A DNA stretch of 64,000 nucleotides from Streptomyces sp. L2 (lineage in GTDB: Bacteria; Actinomycetota; Actinomycetes; Streptomycetales; Streptomycetaceae), in the NCBI RefSeq assembly GCF_004124325.1, contig NZ_QBDT01000001.1, forward strand, positions 3,162,001 to 3,226,000. Direction: 5' to 3'. The position numbers and the translations under genes were made by a program. Positions 1 through 11,218 of the stretch are shown one piece after another; position 1 is the first letter of the stretch; every line of letters begins with the position of its first letter. The notes beneath the pieces are model-generated. The model was not told the DNA's origin. It saw only the letters and a list, made by a program, of their open reading frames with translations, and made no database searches.

Positions 1-291
1 TACGGCTCCCTCGACCCGAAGAAGCCCGGCGGGCTCCTCTACGAGCAGGGCGCCGACGGCAAGCGGCGGCTCGTCGGCGTGGAGTGGGTCGTCCCGGTCA
101 CCGGCAAGGACCAGAAGCGTCCCAGCCTCTTCGGACACGACTTCGCCGGCCCCATGCCCGGCCACTATCCCGGCATGCCGCGCCACTACGACCTGCACGT
201 CTGGCTCTACAAGAAGAACCCGAACGGCATGTTCGACCAGTGGAACCCGGACGTGAAGTGCCCCGCCTCGACCTCGTCCTCCATGTCCTAG
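1..291 (+). CDS. C-terminal fragment of an unidentified protein
   Basis: The first 96 codons are open from base 1 and end at a TAG at 289-291, so the start lies outside the window. The fragment is rich in Gly, Pro, His and aromatic residues, with the segments LLYEQ, GVEWVVPV and HYDLHVWLYKKNPNG, and has no membrane segment. It ends in a Ser-rich tail. I do not recognise the family; the character suggests an exported or extracytoplasmic conserved protein, but the N-terminus that would show a signal peptide is missing. It converges on nuoN and the two share the hairpin at 318-352. Confidence 0.7.
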   Translation, partial: YGSLDPKKPGGLLYEQGADGKRRLVGVEWVVPVTGKDQKRPSLFGHDFAGPMPGHYPGMPRHYDLHVWLYKKNPNGMFDQWNPDVKCPASTSSSMS

Positions 292-317
292 GGCTCTCCG
301 GGTCCCCGCGCACGCGA

Positions 318-352
318 CGGCCCCGGTTCCTCACCGGGAGGAACCGGGGCCG
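318..352. terminator. Bidirectional hairpin terminator between convergent genes
   Basis: A perfect 15-bp inverted repeat (left arm 318-332, right arm 338-352) with a 5-nt loop lies between the window-edge gene and the end of nuoN, which converge here. Such long GC-rich stems without a U-tract are usual for Streptomyces terminators. It would end the nuo operon and the plus-strand gene. Confidence 0.8.
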
Positions 353-371
353 TACGGCCGTACCGGCCGGG

Positions 372-2021
372 TCAGCGCACGAACACGCCCGCCTGGTTGG
401 CCAGGTCCAGGAAGTACTGCGGCGCGACGCCGAGCACCACGGTGACGGCCACGCCCACGCCGATCGCCGCCATGGTCAGCGGCGACGGAACGGCCACGGT
501 CGGGCCGTCGGCCTTCGGTTCGCTGAAGAACATCAGCACGATGACGCGGATGTAGAAGAACGCGGCGATCGCCGAGGAGATCACACCGATGACGACCAGC
601 GGGACGGCACCGCCGCCCGCGGCCGCCTTGAAGACGGCGAACTTCCCGGCGAAACCGGAGGTCAGCGGAATACCGGCGAAGGCCAGCAGGAACACCGCGA
701 ACACCGCCGCGACCAGCGGGGAACGGCGGCCGAGCCCCGCCCACTTGGACAGGTGGGTCGCCTCGCCGCCAGCGTCGCGGACCAGCGTGACCACGGCGAA
801 CGCGCCGACCGTCACGAACGAGTACGCCGCCAGGTAGAACAGCACGGACGACACGCCGTCCTTCGTGGTCGCGATGACACCCGCGAGGATGAATCCCGCG
901 TGGGCGACCGACGAGTACGCCAGCAGCCGCTTGATGTCGGTCTGCGTGATGGCGACGATCGCGCCGCCCAGCATGGTGATGATCGCCACCGCCCACATCA
1001 CCGGCCGCCAGTCCCAGCGCATCCCGGGCAGGACGACGTAGAGCAGCCGCAGCAGCGCGCCGAACGCCGCGACCTTCGTCGCCGCTGCCATGAAGCCGGT
1101 CACGGGGGTCGGAGCGCCCTGGTAGACGTCGGGCGTCCACATGTGGAACGGGACCGCGGCCACCTTGAACAGCAGGCCCATCACGATCATGGCGGCGCCG
1201 ATCAGCAGCAGCGCGTCGTTGCCCATGGTGTTGGCCAGCGCCGGATCGACGTTGGTGACCGTGCCGTCGACGACCTGCGCGATGCGCGCGTACGTCACCG
1301 AACCCGAGTAGCCGTACAGGAGCGCGATGCCGAAGAGGGTGAACGCCGAGGCGAACGCGCCCAGCAGGAAGTACTTGACCGCGGCCTCCTGCGACATGAG
1401 CCGCTTGCGGCGGGCCAGCGCGCACAGCAGGTACAGCGGGAGCGAGAACACCTCCAGGGCCACGAACAGTGTCAGCAGGTCGTTGGCCGAGGGGAACACC
1501 AGCATGCCGGCGACCGCGAACAGCAGCAGCGGGAACACCTCTGTCGTGGTGAACCCGGCCTTCACGGCGGCCTTCTCGCTGTCGCCGCCGGGGACGGCTG
1601 CGGCCTGTGCGGCGAAGGAGTCGACCCGGTTGCCGTGCGTCTCCGGGTCCAGGCGCCGCTCCGCGAAGGTGAACAGGGCGACGAGACCGGTCAGCAGAAT
1701 CGTGCCCTGCAGGAACAGCGACGGGCCGTCGACCGCGATCGCGCCCATGGCCGCGATGTGCGCCTTCGTGGTGCCGTATCCGTCGGCGGCCAGCGCGATC
1801 ACCGCCGCGAACGCCGCGCACAGGGAGACGGCGGACACGAACAGCTGGGCGTAGTAGCGGGACTTGCGCGGGACGAACGCCTCGACCAGCACGCCGACCA
1901 GCGCCGCGCCGACGACGATCAGGGTCGGCGACAACTGACCGTATTCGATCTTCGGCGCGCCGATCTTCGCGATCGGGTCGGCCGCTGTTGTCCACAGGCT
2001 GTGGACGGCAACTGCGCTCAC
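372..2021 (-). CDS. nuoN: NADH-quinone oxidoreductase subunit N
   Basis: The protein has 549 residues and is one of the three antiporter-like proton-pumping subunits of the membrane arm of complex I. It is almost entirely hydrophobic, with about 14 predicted membrane helices. The charged core pattern around PFHMWTPDVYQGAPTPV and the following lysine-containing helix are typical of the NuoL/M/N family. It is the last gene of the operon and starts with GTG overlapping the nuoM stop by 4 bp (GTGA), which implies translational coupling. The N-terminal stretch before the first helix is longer than in E. coli NuoN, as is common in actinomycetes. Identity is secure from sequence and operon position. 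Confidence 0.97.
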   Translation of the reverse strand: MSAVAVHSLWTTAADPIAKIGAPKIEYGQLSPTLIVVGAALVGVLVEAFVPRKSRYYAQLFVSAVSLCAAFAAVIALAADGYGTTKAHIAAMGAIAVDGPSLFLQGTILLTGLVALFTFAERRLDPETHGNRVDSFAAQAAAVPGGDSEKAAVKAGFTTTEVFPLLLFAVAGMLVFPSANDLLTLFVALEVFSLPLYLLCALARRKRLMSQEAAVKYFLLGAFASAFTLFGIALLYGYSGSVTYARIAQVVDGTVTNVDPALANTMGNDALLLIGAAMIVMGLLFKVAAVPFHMWTPDVYQGAPTPVTGFMAAATKVAAFGALLRLLYVVLPGMRWDWRPVMWAVAIITMLGGAIVAITQTDIKRLLAYSSVAHAGFILAGVIATTKDGVSSVLFYLAAYSFVTVGAFAVVTLVRDAGGEATHLSKWAGLGRRSPLVAAVFAVFLLAFAGIPLTSGFAGKFAVFKAAAGGGAVPLVVIGVISSAIAAFFYIRVIVLMFFSEPKADGPTVAVPSPLTMAAIGVGVAVTVVLGVAPQYFLDLANQAGVFVR

Positions 2022-3616
2022 TTGGCCGCCTCCACCGCGGGCTTGGGATCCTTCTTGTGTACGTCGGACATGGTGTGCTTGACCGCCGGGTTGACGATGT
2101 CCGTGACCGGCTTCGGGTAGACGCCCAGGAAGACCAGCAGCACGATCAGCGGGGTGACGACCACCAGCTCACGCGCGCGGAGGTCGGACATCCCCGAGAC
2201 CGCCGGCTTCACCGGTCCGGTCATCGTCCGCTGGTACAGGACGAGGACGTAGAGCGCGGCGAGCACGATGGCGAAGGTGGCGATGATGCCGATGACCGGG
2301 TAACGCGTGAACGTGCCGACCAGGACGAGGAACTCACTGACGAACGGCGCCAGTCCCGGCAGCGAGAGGGTCGCCAGGCCGCCGATCAGGAAGGTGCCGG
2401 CGAGTACCGGGGCGACCTTCTGCACACCGCCGTAGTCGGCGATGAGCCGCGAGCCGCGCCGGGAGATCAGGAAGCCGACGACCAGCAGCAGCGCGGCGGT
2501 GGAGATGCCGTGGTTGACCATGTAGAGCGTGGCACCCGACTGGCCCTGGCTGGTCATCGCGAAGATGCCCATGATGATGAAGCCGAAGTGCGAGATCGAC
2601 GCGTAGGCGATCAGGCGCTTGATGTCCCGCTGGCCGACGGCGAGCAGCGCGCCGTAGATGATGCTGATGACGGCCAGGACCAGGATGACGGGCGTCGCCC
2701 ACTTGCTGGCCCCGGGGAACAGCTGCAGACAGAAGCGGAGCATCGCGAACGTGCCCACCTTGTCGACGACCGCGGTGATCAGGACGGCGACCGGGGCGGT
2801 GGACTCCTGCATGGCGTTGGGCAGCCAGGTGTGCAGCGGCCACAGGGGCGCCTTCACCGCGAAGGCGAAGAAGAAGCCGAGGAAAAGCCAGCGTTCGGTG
2901 CTCGTCGCCATGTGCAGCGAGCCACTCGCGCGTGCCTGCGCGATGTCCTGGAGGCTGAAGCTTCCGGCGACCACGTAGAGGCCGATCACGGCGGCCAGCA
3001 TGATCAGGCCGCCGACCAGGTTGTACAGCAGGAACTTCACGGCTGCGTACGACCGCTGCGTGGCGGCCGTCTCGTCGCCCCGCGCCGCGGTAGCGGCATA
3101 TCGATACGAGCCGTGGGCACGGTCGCCGAAGCCGCCGATGAGGAAGTACATCGGGATGAGCATGGCTTCGAAGAAGACGTAGAAGAGGAAGACGTCGGTG
3201 GCCTCGAAGGAGATGACCACCATCGCCTCGACGGCAAGAATGAGTGCGAAGTAGCCCTGTGTCGGCCGCCAACGCCTGTTTCCGGTCTCCTCAGGGTCAG
3301 CGTCGTGCCAGCCGGCCAGGATGATGAACGGGATCAGCAGCGCGGTCAGCGCGACCAGTACCGCCCCGATGCCGTCGACGCCCAGTTCGTAGCGCACACC
3401 GAAGTCGCTGATCCAGGCGTGCGACTCGGTGAGCTGGTAGCGGGCGCCGCCCGGGTCGAAGCGGACCAGGACGACGATCGCCAGGGCGAGCGTGGCAAGC
3501 GACACCAGCAGGGCCAGCCATTTGGCGGCGGTGCGCCGCGCGGCCGGTACGGCCGCCGTGGCGACCGCCCCGACGGCCGGGAGCGCCGCCGTCACTGTCA
3601 GCAGAGGAAAGGACAT
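2018..3616 (-). CDS. nuoM: NADH-quinone oxidoreductase subunit M
   Basis: This 532-residue polytopic protein is the second antiporter-like subunit of complex I. It carries the family signature around PLWPLHTWLPNAMQESTAPV, with the lysines and glutamates that line the proton channel, and about 14 hydrophobic segments. It lies 5 bp downstream of nuoL and overlaps nuoN by 4 bp, so it is read from the same transcript. Length is close to the family norm. A hydrophilic insertion of about 20 residues (EDGNRRW-like region near residue 105 and RAARGDE near residue 180) enlarges two loops relative to E. coli NuoM; this is common in Streptomyces. Confidence 0.97.
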   Translation of the reverse strand: MSFPLLTVTAALPAVGAVATAAVPAARRTAAKWLALLVSLATLALAIVVLVRFDPGGARYQLTESHAWISDFGVRYELGVDGIGAVLVALTALLIPFIILAGWHDADPEETGNRRWRPTQGYFALILAVEAMVVISFEATDVFLFYVFFEAMLIPMYFLIGGFGDRAHGSYRYAATAARGDETAATQRSYAAVKFLLYNLVGGLIMLAAVIGLYVVAGSFSLQDIAQARASGSLHMATSTERWLFLGFFFAFAVKAPLWPLHTWLPNAMQESTAPVAVLITAVVDKVGTFAMLRFCLQLFPGASKWATPVILVLAVISIIYGALLAVGQRDIKRLIAYASISHFGFIIMGIFAMTSQGQSGATLYMVNHGISTAALLLVVGFLISRRGSRLIADYGGVQKVAPVLAGTFLIGGLATLSLPGLAPFVSEFLVLVGTFTRYPVIGIIATFAIVLAALYVLVLYQRTMTGPVKPAVSGMSDLRARELVVVTPLIVLLVFLGVYPKPVTDIVNPAVKHTMSDVHKKDPKPAVEAAK

Positions 3617-3621
3617 CGGTA

Positions 3622-5568
3622 TCAGACCGCCCTCATCAGCAGGGTCGCGGCGACCAGGAGTGCCGCACCGCCGAACATCGAGACCGCGTAGGAGCGGGCG
3701 AAGCCGTTCTGGAGGCGGCGCAGCCGCCCGGACATGCCTCCGAAGCCGGCCGCCGTGCCGTTGACGACGCCGTCGACCAGGGTGTGGTCGACGTAGACCA
3801 GGGAGCGCGTCAGGTGCTCGCCGCCACGCACCAGGACGACGTGGTTGAAGTCGTCCTGGAGGAGGTCGCGCCGGGCCGCGCGGGTGAGTAGCGAGCCGCG
3901 CGGGGCGACCGCCGGGACGGGCTTGCGGCCGTACTGCGCCCAGGCGATGGCGACGCCGACGACCAGGCAGGCCATCGTGGCGCCGGTGACGACGCCGGCG
4001 CTGATCGGGGAGTCACCCTCACTGTGGCCGGTGACGGGCTCCAGCCAGTGCAGGAAGCGGTCGCCGATGCTGAAGAAGCCACCCGCGAAGACCGATCCGA
4101 CGGCCAGCAGGATCATCGGGATCGTCATGACCTTCGGGGACTCGTGCGGATGCGGCTCGGCGTGCTCTCCCTGGTGTTCGGCGGCCGGCTCGGCGCTCGG
4201 CGCCTCCGGGGAGCGAGTGGGTTGGTTTTTCCAACGCTCCTCTCCGAAGAACGTCATCAGCATCACGCGCGTCATGTAGAAGGCGGTGATGGCCGCGCCC
4301 AGCAGGGCCGCGCCGCCGAGGATCCAGCCCTCGGTGCCGCCCTTCGCGAAGGCCGCCTCGATGATCTTGTCCTTGGAGAAGAAGCCCGACAGGCCGGGGA
4401 AGCCGATAATGGCGAGGTAGCCGAGGCCGAAGGTGACGAAGGTGACCGGCATGTACTTGCGCAGACCGCCGTAGCGGCGCATGTCGACCTCGTCGTTCAT
4501 GCCGTGCATGACGGAACCGGCGCCGAGGAACAGGCCGGCCTTGAAGAAGCCGTGCGTCACCAGGTGCATGATCGCGAAGACGTAGCCGATGGGGCCGAGG
4601 CCCGCGGCCAGCACCATGTAGCCGATCTGCGACATGGTCGAGCCGGCCAGCGCCTTCTTGATGTCGTCCTTCGCGCAACCGACGATCGCACCGAACAGGA
4701 GCGTGACCGCGCCGACGACCGTGACGGCCAGTTGGGCGTCCGGCGCGGCGTTGAAGATGGCCCCGGAGCGGACGATCAGGTAGACGCCGGCGGTCACCAT
4801 CGTCGCCGCGTGGATCAGGGCCGAGACCGGGGTCGGGCCCTCCATGGCGTCGCCGAGCCAGGACTGCAGCGGCACCTGGGCGGACTTGCCGCAGGCGGCC
4901 AGCAGCAGCATCAGCGCGATCGCGGTGAGCTTGCCCTCGGAGGCGTCACCGGCGTGGGTGAGGACCGGGCCGAAGGCGAAGCCGCCGAAGGTGGCGAACA
5001 TCAGCATGATCGCGATCGACAGGCCCATGTCGCCGACGCGGTTGACGAGGAACGCCTTCTTGGCGGCGGTGGCCGCGCTGGGCTTGTGCTGCCAGAAGCC
5101 GATCAGCAGGTAGGAGGCGAGACCGACGCCCTCCCAGCCCATGTACAGCAGCAGGTAGTTGTCGGCGAGGACCAGCAGGAGCATCGCCGCGAGGAACAGG
5201 TTCAGGTAGCCGAAGAAGCGGCGGCGCCGCTCGTCGTGCGCCATGTACCCGACCGAGTAGAGGTGGATCAGTGAGCCGACGCCGGTGATCAGCAGCACGA
5301 ACGTCATCGACAGCTGGTCGAGGCGGAAGGTGACGTCGGCCTGGAAGCCGGCCACCGGGACCCAGCTGAACAGGTGCTGGATCAGGGTGCGGTGGTCGGC
5401 GCCCTTGCCGAGCAGGTCGGCGAAGAGGATCAGGCCGATCACGAAGGAGGCGGCCGACAGCAGTGTGCCGATCCAGTGGCCGACGGCGTCGAGGCGCCGG
5501 CCGCCGACCAGGAGGACGGCCGCTCCGAGCAGGGGCGCCGCGATGAGCAGCGCGATCAGGTTGTCCAC
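3622..5568 (-). CDS. nuoL: NADH-quinone oxidoreductase subunit L
   Basis: This 648-residue protein is the distal antiporter-like pump subunit of complex I. The conserved segments [17 protein letters not shown] and [20 protein letters not shown] identify it. The C-terminal part should carry the long lateral helix and the last membrane helix of NuoL. A hydrophilic loop near residues 455-480 is rich in Glu, His and Pro ([19 protein letters not shown]), which is unusual compared with the enterobacterial protein. The start is GTG at 5568. It is separated from nuoK by 15 bp and from nuoM by 5 bp, within the same operon. Confidence 0.97.
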   Translation of the reverse strand: MDNLIALLIAAPLLGAAVLLVGGRRLDAVGHWIGTLLSAASFVIGLILFADLLGKGADHRTLIQHLFSWVPVAGFQADVTFRLDQLSMTFVLLITGVGSLIHLYSVGYMAHDERRRRFFGYLNLFLAAMLLLVLADNYLLLYMGWEGVGLASYLLIGFWQHKPSAATAAKKAFLVNRVGDMGLSIAIMLMFATFGGFAFGPVLTHAGDASEGKLTAIALMLLLAACGKSAQVPLQSWLGDAMEGPTPVSALIHAATMVTAGVYLIVRSGAIFNAAPDAQLAVTVVGAVTLLFGAIVGCAKDDIKKALAGSTMSQIGYMVLAAGLGPIGYVFAIMHLVTHGFFKAGLFLGAGSVMHGMNDEVDMRRYGGLRKYMPVTFVTFGLGYLAIIGFPGLSGFFSKDKIIEAAFAKGGTEGWILGGAALLGAAITAFYMTRVMLMTFFGEERWKNQPTRSPEAPSAEPAAEHQGEHAEPHPHESPKVMTIPMILLAVGSVFAGGFFSIGDRFLHWLEPVTGHSEGDSPISAGVVTGATMACLVVGVAIAWAQYGRKPVPAVAPRGSLLTRAARRDLLQDDFNHVVLVRGGEHLTRSLVYVDHTLVDGVVNGTAAGFGGMSGRLRRLQNGFARSYAVSMFGGAALLVAATLLMRAV

Positions 5569-5583
5569 GATTCTTCCGACCCC

Positions 5584-5883
5584 TTACAGCTTCATCAGGC
5601 TGGCGTCGTCGACCGAGGCCGAGTGGCGGGTACGGAACAGCGACACGATGATCGCGAGACCCACCACGACCTCCGCGGCGGCGACGACCATCGTGAAGAA
5701 GGCGATGATCTGGCCGTCGAGGTTGCCGTGCATCCGGGAGAAGACGACGAACGCGAGGTTGCACGCGTTGAGCATCAGCTCGATGCACATGAACACGACG
5801 ATCGCGTTCCGTCTGATCAGCACCCCCGTCGCGCCGATGGTGAACAACAGAGCCGCGAGATACAGGTAGTAGACCGGGTTCAC
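5584..5883 (-). CDS. nuoK: NADH-quinone oxidoreductase subunit K
   Basis: This 99-residue protein has three membrane helices and the conserved glutamates of NuoK in the segments [13 protein letters not shown] and [13 protein letters not shown], which form part of the proton path next to the quinone site. The GTG start at 5883 overlaps the nuoJ stop by 4 bp (GTGA), and this decides the start: a longer upstream frame exists but is only the shadow of nuoJ. Length equals the family norm of about 100 residues. Confidence 0.96.
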   Translation of the reverse strand: MNPVYYLYLAALLFTIGATGVLIRRNAIVVFMCIELMLNACNLAFVVFSRMHGNLDGQIIAFFTMVVAAAEVVVGLAIIVSLFRTRHSASVDDASLMKL

Positions 5884-6722
5884 TTCGACGCCTCCTCGGC
5901 CCGCTTGGTGTTCGCCGGTTCGATCGCCGTGCGTTCCAGGCGCTCCTCGGCGCGCTGTTCCAGCGACCGCAGGTCGTTCAGCGCCTCGGCGGACACGTCG
6001 CGGATCTGGCCGCGTTCCCGCAGCGTCTTGTTGACGGTCAGCTCGGACGGGGTGCCGTCGGGCAGCAGGCCCGCGATGTCCACCGCGTTGTGCCGGGCGT
6101 AGACGCCGGGGGCCGGCAGCGGCGGTACGTGCTTGCCCTCGCGGATGCGCTGCTCGGACAGTTCGCGCTGGGTCTTGGCGCGCTCGGTGCGCTCGCGGTG
6201 GGTGAGCACCATGGCACCGACGGCGGCCGTGATCAGCAGGGCGCCGGTGAGTTCGAACGCGTACACGTACTTGGTGAAGATGAGGGTCGCGAGGCCCTCC
6301 ACGTTGCCGTGCGCGTTGGCCTGGCCGGTGCCGTCGAAGTCCTTCAGGGAGGCGTTGGCGATGCCGGCGAACAGCAGGACGCCGAAACCGACCCCGCAGA
6401 GAAGGGCCAACCAGCGCTGGCCCTTGATGGTCTCCTTCAGCGAGTCCGCGGCCGTCACGCCGACGAGCATCACCACGAAGAGGAACAGCATCATGATCGC
6501 GCCGGTGTAGACGACGATCTGCACGATCCCGAGGAAGTAGGCGCCGTTGGCGAGGTAGAACACCGCCAGGATGATCATGGTTCCGGCGAGGCACAGCGCG
6601 CTGTGCACGGCCTTCCTCATGAAGACGGTGCACAGGGCGCCGATCACCGCGACCGAGCCGAGGACCCAGAACTGGAAGGCCTCACCGGTGGAGGTGGTGT
6701 AGGCGGCGAGTTGCGCGGTCAT
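5880..6722 (-). CDS. nuoJ: NADH-quinone oxidoreductase subunit J
   Basis: This membrane-arm subunit of complex I has 280 residues. Five hydrophobic helices occupy the first 175 or so residues, including the conserved [17 protein letters not shown] helix that carries the pi-bulge in characterised complexes. The remaining 100 residues form a hydrophilic, Arg/Glu-rich tail absent from the 184-residue E. coli protein; such tails are usual in Streptomyces NuoJ. It starts with ATG overlapping the nuoI stop and ends overlapping nuoK, so it is fully embedded in the operon. Confidence 0.96.
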   Translation of the reverse strand: MTAQLAAYTTSTGEAFQFWVLGSVAVIGALCTVFMRKAVHSALCLAGTMIILAVFYLANGAYFLGIVQIVVYTGAIMMLFLFVVMLVGVTAADSLKETIKGQRWLALLCGVGFGVLLFAGIANASLKDFDGTGQANAHGNVEGLATLIFTKYVYAFELTGALLITAAVGAMVLTHRERTERAKTQRELSEQRIREGKHVPPLPAPGVYARHNAVDIAGLLPDGTPSELTVNKTLRERGQIRDVSAEALNDLRSLEQRAEERLERTAIEPANTKRAEEASK

Positions 6723-7360
6723 CGGCCGATCACCTTCTCCGACGCCGGTTCGGTCCCGCCGAAGGTGGAGTCGCCCTCCTGGACGACCTCGCCCTTGGAG
6801 TGGGCGACCTGCCGTACGGTGCCCGGCGCGGCCTCCGTCACCAGACCCCGGTAGTAGTCCTGTTCATCGGTTCCCGGGAAGATCGAGTGCGGCGTGTCGA
6901 CCATGCCCTCCTCGAGACCGGCGAGCAGCTGCTCCTTGGTGTAGATGAGGTCCGCGCGACTGGAGTCGGCCAGCTCGAACTCGTTGGTCATCGTCAACGC
7001 GCGCGTGGGGCACGCCTCGATGCACAGGCCGCACAGGATGCAGCGGGCGTAGTTGATCTGGTAGACGCGGCCGTACCGCTCGCCCGGCGAGTAGCGCTCC
7101 TCGTCGGTGTTGTCGGCGCCCTCCACATAGATGGCGTCGGCGGGGCAGGCCCAGGCGCACAGTTCGCAGCCGACGCACTTCTCCAGGCCGTCCGGGTGGC
7201 GGTTGAGCTGGTGCCGTCCGTGGAACCGCGGAGCCGTTGTCTTCTTCTGCTCCGGGTACTGCTCGGTCAGCCGCTTCTTGAACATGGCCTTGAAGGTCAC
7301 GCCGAAGCCGGCCACGGGGTTCAGGAAACCGGGTTTGGTCTCCTTGGGCTCCTCAGCCAT
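6719..7360 (-). CDS. nuoI: NADH-quinone oxidoreductase subunit I (two 4Fe-4S)
   Basis: This 213-residue ferredoxin-like subunit carries clusters N6a and N6b, which pass electrons from NuoG to NuoB. Two 4Fe-4S motifs are seen: [12 protein letters not shown] (Cys 62, 65, 68, 72) and [12 protein letters not shown] (Cys 107, 110, 113, 117). I chose ATG 7360 (MAEEPKETK) because it overlaps the nuoH stop by 8 bp; the frame stays open upstream to 7420 but that part lies within nuoH. A hydrophilic C-terminal tail of about 50 residues follows the ferredoxin domain. Confidence 0.96.
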   Translation of the reverse strand: MAEEPKETKPGFLNPVAGFGVTFKAMFKKRLTEQYPEQKKTTAPRFHGRHQLNRHPDGLEKCVGCELCAWACPADAIYVEGADNTDEERYSPGERYGRVYQINYARCILCGLCIEACPTRALTMTNEFELADSSRADLIYTKEQLLAGLEEGMVDTPHSIFPGTDEQDYYRGLVTEAAPGTVRQVAHSKGEVVQEGDSTFGGTEPASEKVIGR

Positions 7361-8717
7361 CGGACGCCTCCTTTCCATCCGTCGATCCGTCACTGACAGT
7401 GTCCGGCCCACCACTGACAATCAGCTCCCGCTCCCGGTGCGAGCGGCGCCTCGGGACGGGCGGCGGCTCCTGACCGGGCAGCGGCGGTACGGGGAACCCG
7501 CCGGCCAGCGGGTCGAACCCGGCCTGTTCGGCGGCGGGCTGCTCGGCCGGCTTCGCCTTCTCGCGGAACATGTCGGCGACGAAGGAGAGCAGCAGCAGGG
7601 CGAGCACCGCGCCGCCCACGTAGAGGGCGATGTCGGCGAAGTCGTAGTTCTCGTTGCGCAGGACCCGCACGGTCGCGACCAGCATCAGCCACGTCACGGA
7701 GACCGGGATGAGGACCTTCCAGCCGAGCTTCATCAGCTGGTCGTAGCGGACGCGGGGCAGGGTGCCGCGCAGCCAGATGAAGAAGAACAGCAGCAACTGG
7801 ACCTTGATGACGAACCACAGCAGCGGCCACCAGCCGTGGTTCGCGCCCTCCCAGAAGGTGCTGATCGGCCACGGGGCGCGCCATCCGCCGAGGAACAGGG
7901 TCGTCGACACGGCCGAGACGGTCACCATGTTGACGTACTCGGCGAGCATGAACATCGCGAACTTGATCGACGAGTACTCGGTGTTGAATCCGCCGACCAG
8001 GTCGCCCTCGGACTCCGGCATGTCGAAGGGGGCGCGGTTGGTCTCGCCGACCATCGTGACGATGTAGAGGATGAAGGACACCGGCAGCAGCAGGATGTAC
8101 CAGCGGTCGTGCTGCTGGGCGACGATCGTGGACGTCGACATCGACCCCGAGTACAGGAACACCGAAGCGAACGCGGCACCCATGGCGATCTCGTACGAGA
8201 TCATCTGCGCGCAGGAACGCAGGCCGCCGAGCAGGGGGTAGGTGGATCCAGAACTCCAACCCGCCAGGACGATGCCGTAGATGCCGACGGAGGCGACCGC
8301 GAGGATGTAGAGCATCGCGATCGGCAGATCGGTCAGCTGCATCGCGGTGCGGTGACCGAAGATCGAGATCTCGTTGCCGGCCGGGCCGAACGGGATCACC
8401 GCGATCGCCATGAACGCCGGGATGGCCGCGACGATCGGTGCGAGGACGTAGACCACCTTGTCCGCGCGTTTGACGATGAGGTCTTCCTTGAGCATCAGTT
8501 TCACGCCGTCGGCGAGCGACTGGAGCATGCCCCAGGGGCCGTGCCGGTTGGGGCCGACGCGCAGCTGCATCCAGGCGACGACCTTGCGTTCCCAGACGAT
8601 GGAGAACAGGACGGTCACCATCAGGAAGGCGAAGCAGAACACCGCCTTGATGACGACCAGCCACCAGGGGTCGCTGCCGAACATCGAGAGGTCTTCAGCG
8701 GCGAGGTACGGGCTCAT
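7353..8717 (-). CDS. nuoH: NADH-quinone oxidoreductase subunit H
   Basis: NuoH forms, with NuoB and NuoD, the quinone-binding chamber of complex I. The 454-residue protein has eight hydrophobic helices and the family hallmarks [20 protein letters not shown] (residues about 47-66) and the acidic loop [20 protein letters not shown]. The start ATG at 8717 overlaps the nuoG stop (ATGA); the frame runs on upstream only as a nuoG shadow. The last 100 residues or so form a polar, Pro/Arg-rich extension beyond the last helix, longer than the approximately 325-residue E. coli protein. Confidence 0.97.
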   Translation of the reverse strand: MSPYLAAEDLSMFGSDPWWLVVIKAVFCFAFLMVTVLFSIVWERKVVAWMQLRVGPNRHGPWGMLQSLADGVKLMLKEDLIVKRADKVVYVLAPIVAAIPAFMAIAVIPFGPAGNEISIFGHRTAMQLTDLPIAMLYILAVASVGIYGIVLAGWSSGSTYPLLGGLRSCAQMISYEIAMGAAFASVFLYSGSMSTSTIVAQQHDRWYILLLPVSFILYIVTMVGETNRAPFDMPESEGDLVGGFNTEYSSIKFAMFMLAEYVNMVTVSAVSTTLFLGGWRAPWPISTFWEGANHGWWPLLWFVIKVQLLLFFFIWLRGTLPRVRYDQLMKLGWKVLIPVSVTWLMLVATVRVLRNENYDFADIALYVGGAVLALLLLSFVADMFREKAKPAEQPAAEQAGFDPLAGGFPVPPLPGQEPPPVPRRRSHRERELIVSGGPDTVSDGSTDGKEASDG

Positions 8718-11218
8718 GCCTCCACCTCCTTGGGGGCCTTGTCGGCGGGCGCCGCCGGGCCGATACGGACGAGGGAGCCGGGCACCGCTCCGGTGCCGGA
8801 GGCGACGCCCGCGCCGACGGAGTTCAGCGGGAGCCACACCACCCGGTCGGGCATCTCGGTGACCAGCAGGGGGAGTTCGACGGTGCCGGCCTGACCGGTG
8901 ACGGCCAGGAGGCCGCCGTCCTCGACGCCCACCTCGGCGGCCGTCGCGGCGGACACGCGTGCGCGTGCGGCGTGCCGGGTGCCGGCGAGCGCTTCGTCGC
9001 CCTCCTGCAGGACGCCGTGGTCCAGGAGCAGCCGGTGCCCGGCGAGTACGGCCTCGCCGGCGGCCGGACGGGGCAGCGCGCCCACGGTCTCCATGGGTTC
9101 GGTGGCGCGCGGGCCGTCCCAGGCGCCGAGCCGGTCGATCTCCGCGCGCGTGGTGCGCAGGTCCGGCAACCCCAGATGGACGTCCATGGCGTCGGCGAGC
9201 ATCTGCAGCACGCGGCCGTCGGACGGGGAGAGGCGGCGGGTCATCTGGTCGGGCTTCAGGGTGGCCTCGAAGAAGCGGACCCTGCCCTCCCAGTTGAGGA
9301 AGGTGCCTGCCTTCTCGGGGACCGCGGCGACCGGCAGGACGACGTCGGCGCGGTCGGTGACCTCGCTGGGCCGCAGTTCCAGTGACACCAGGAAGCCGAC
9401 GCTGTCGAGCGCTTCACGCGCGCGTGCCGGGTCGGGCAGGTCGGCGACCTCGACGCCGGCGACCACGAGGGCCGAGATTTCGCCGGTGGCGGCGGCCTCG
9501 ACGATCTGGTGGGTGTCGCGGCCGTAGCGCAGCGGCAGTTCGGCCAGCCCCCAGGCGGCGGCGACCTCCTCCCGCGCGCGCGGGTCGGTGGCCGGGCGGC
9601 CGCCGGGCAGCAGCGACGGCAGTGCGCCCGCCTCGGCGGCGCCGCGCTCCCCGGCCCGCCTGGGGATCCAGACGAGCTGGGCGCCGGTCGCGGTGGCGGC
9701 GCGTGCGGCGGCGGTCAGTCCGCCGGCGACCGCGGCCAGCCGCTCTCCTACGACGATCACGGCGCCCTGGGTGCGCAGCGCCTCGGCGGCCTGTGCGCCG
9801 GGCTCCTCCAGGCCGACGCCGCTCGCGAGGGCGTCCAGCCATTCGGTCTCGGTGCCGGGGGCGGCCGGAAGGAGGGTGCCGCCCGCCTTCTGGAGGCCCC
9901 GGGTGGCGTGCGTGGCCAGCGCGAAGACGCGCTGTTTGCGTTTGCGCCAGGCCTTGCGCAGCCGCAGGAAGACGCCAGGTGCCTCCTCCTCCGACTCGAA
10001 GCCGACGAGCAGGACGGCGGGCGCCTTCTCCAGGGAGGTGTACGTGACGCCCGTACCGTCGAGGTCACGGCCGCGGCCGGCCACGCGGGACGCCAGGAAG
10101 TCGGCTTCCTCTCCGCTGTGCACGCGCGCGCGGAAGTCGATGTCGTTGGTGTCGAGGGCCACGCGTGCGAACTTGCTGTACGCGTAGGCGTCCTCGACGG
10201 TGAGTCGGCCTCCGGTGAGGACGCCGGCGCGGGAGCGGGCGGCGGTCAGCCCGCGCGCGGCCGCTTCGAGGGCTTCCGGCCAGGAGGCGGGTTCGAGGAC
10301 GCCCTCGGCGTTGCGCACGAGCGGGGTTTCGAGGCGGTCCTTGAGCTGGGCGTACCGGAACGCGAAGCGTCCCTTGTCGCAGATCCACTCCTCGTTGACC
10401 TCGGGGTCGTCGGCGGCGAGCCGCCGCATGACCTTGCCGCGCCGGTGGTCGGTGCGGGTGGCGCAGCCGCCCGCGCAGTGCTCGCACACGGACGGCGAGG
10501 AGATCAGGTCGAACGGGCGGGAGCGGAACCGGTAGGCCGCCGAGGTCAGCGCGCCGACCGGGCAGATCTGGATGGTGTTGCCGGAGAAGTACGACTCGAA
10601 GGGGTCGCCCTCGCCGGTGCCGACCTGCTGGAGGGCGCCCCGTTCGATCAGTTCGATCATCGGGTCGCCGGCGACCTGGTTGGAGAAGCGGGTGCAGCGG
10701 GCGCACAGCACGCACCGCTCGCGGTCGAGCAGGACCTGCGTGGAGATCGGCACAGGCTTCTCGTAGGTCCGCTTCTTGCCCTCGAAGCGGGACTCGGCGT
10801 TTCCGTGCGACATGGCCTGGTTCTGCAGGGGGCACTCGCCGCCCTTGTCGCAGACCGGGCAGTCGAGGGGGTGGTTGATGAGGAGGAGTTCCATCACCCC
10901 CTTCTGGGCCTTCTCGGCGACCGGCGAGGTGAGGTGGGTCTTGACGACCATGCCGTCGGTGCAGGTGATCGTGCAGGACGCCATCGGCTTGCGCTGGCCC
11001 TCGACCTCGACGATGCACTGCCGGCAGGCGCCGGCGGGGTCCAGGAGGGGGTGGTCGCAGAAGCGGGGGATCTCGATGCCGAGCTGTTCGGCGGCGCGGA
11101 TGACCAGGGTGCCCTTGGGCACGCTGAGTTCGATGCCGTCGATGGTCAGCGTGACGAGGTCCTCCGGCGGGACCGCCGCCTCTCCCCCTCCGGTGGGAGC
11201 ACTCGTGGTCACGGTCAT
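8714..11218 (-). CDS. nuoG: NADH-quinone oxidoreductase subunit G
   Basis: The largest peripheral-arm subunit, 834 residues, relays electrons through several Fe-S clusters. The N-terminal 2Fe-2S ferredoxin domain has Cys 54, 65, 68 and 82. Cluster N5 has the His-coordinated pattern [14 protein letters not shown] (His 116, Cys 120, 123, 129). The 4Fe-4S motif CVLCARC followed by CPVG is next. CEHCAGGC, with a Cys in WICDKGRF, corresponds to the extra N7 cluster found in some bacteria. The C-terminal half is the molybdopterin-oxidoreductase-like domain without cofactor ligands. ATG 11218 overlaps the nuoF stop. It is less conserved after residue 400, as expected for the family. Confidence 0.96.
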   Translation of the reverse strand: MTVTTSAPTGGGEAAVPPEDLVTLTIDGIELSVPKGTLVIRAAEQLGIEIPRFCDHPLLDPAGACRQCIVEVEGQRKPMASCTITCTDGMVVKTHLTSPVAEKAQKGVMELLLINHPLDCPVCDKGGECPLQNQAMSHGNAESRFEGKKRTYEKPVPISTQVLLDRERCVLCARCTRFSNQVAGDPMIELIERGALQQVGTGEGDPFESYFSGNTIQICPVGALTSAAYRFRSRPFDLISSPSVCEHCAGGCATRTDHRRGKVMRRLAADDPEVNEEWICDKGRFAFRYAQLKDRLETPLVRNAEGVLEPASWPEALEAAARGLTAARSRAGVLTGGRLTVEDAYAYSKFARVALDTNDIDFRARVHSGEEADFLASRVAGRGRDLDGTGVTYTSLEKAPAVLLVGFESEEEAPGVFLRLRKAWRKRKQRVFALATHATRGLQKAGGTLLPAAPGTETEWLDALASGVGLEEPGAQAAEALRTQGAVIVVGERLAAVAGGLTAAARAATATGAQLVWIPRRAGERGAAEAGALPSLLPGGRPATDPRAREEVAAAWGLAELPLRYGRDTHQIVEAAATGEISALVVAGVEVADLPDPARAREALDSVGFLVSLELRPSEVTDRADVVLPVAAVPEKAGTFLNWEGRVRFFEATLKPDQMTRRLSPSDGRVLQMLADAMDVHLGLPDLRTTRAEIDRLGAWDGPRATEPMETVGALPRPAAGEAVLAGHRLLLDHGVLQEGDEALAGTRHAARARVSAATAAEVGVEDGGLLAVTGQAGTVELPLLVTEMPDRVVWLPLNSVGAGVASGTGAVPGSLVRIGPAAPADKAPKEVEA

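Noticed and set aside
1..291. Membership of the window-edge protein in the three-copy secreted family
   Set aside because: It lacks the shared CWYxP, VNLPTW, GGDLPDG and terminal VNR motifs.
84..2120. Very long opposite-strand open frames across the nuo, tad and toxin genes (this one is 678 codons)
   Set aside because: They are antisense or alternate-frame shadows created by high third-position GC. Their translations are Arg/Asp/Gly/His-rich without domains, and they overlap clear nuo genes on the other strand.
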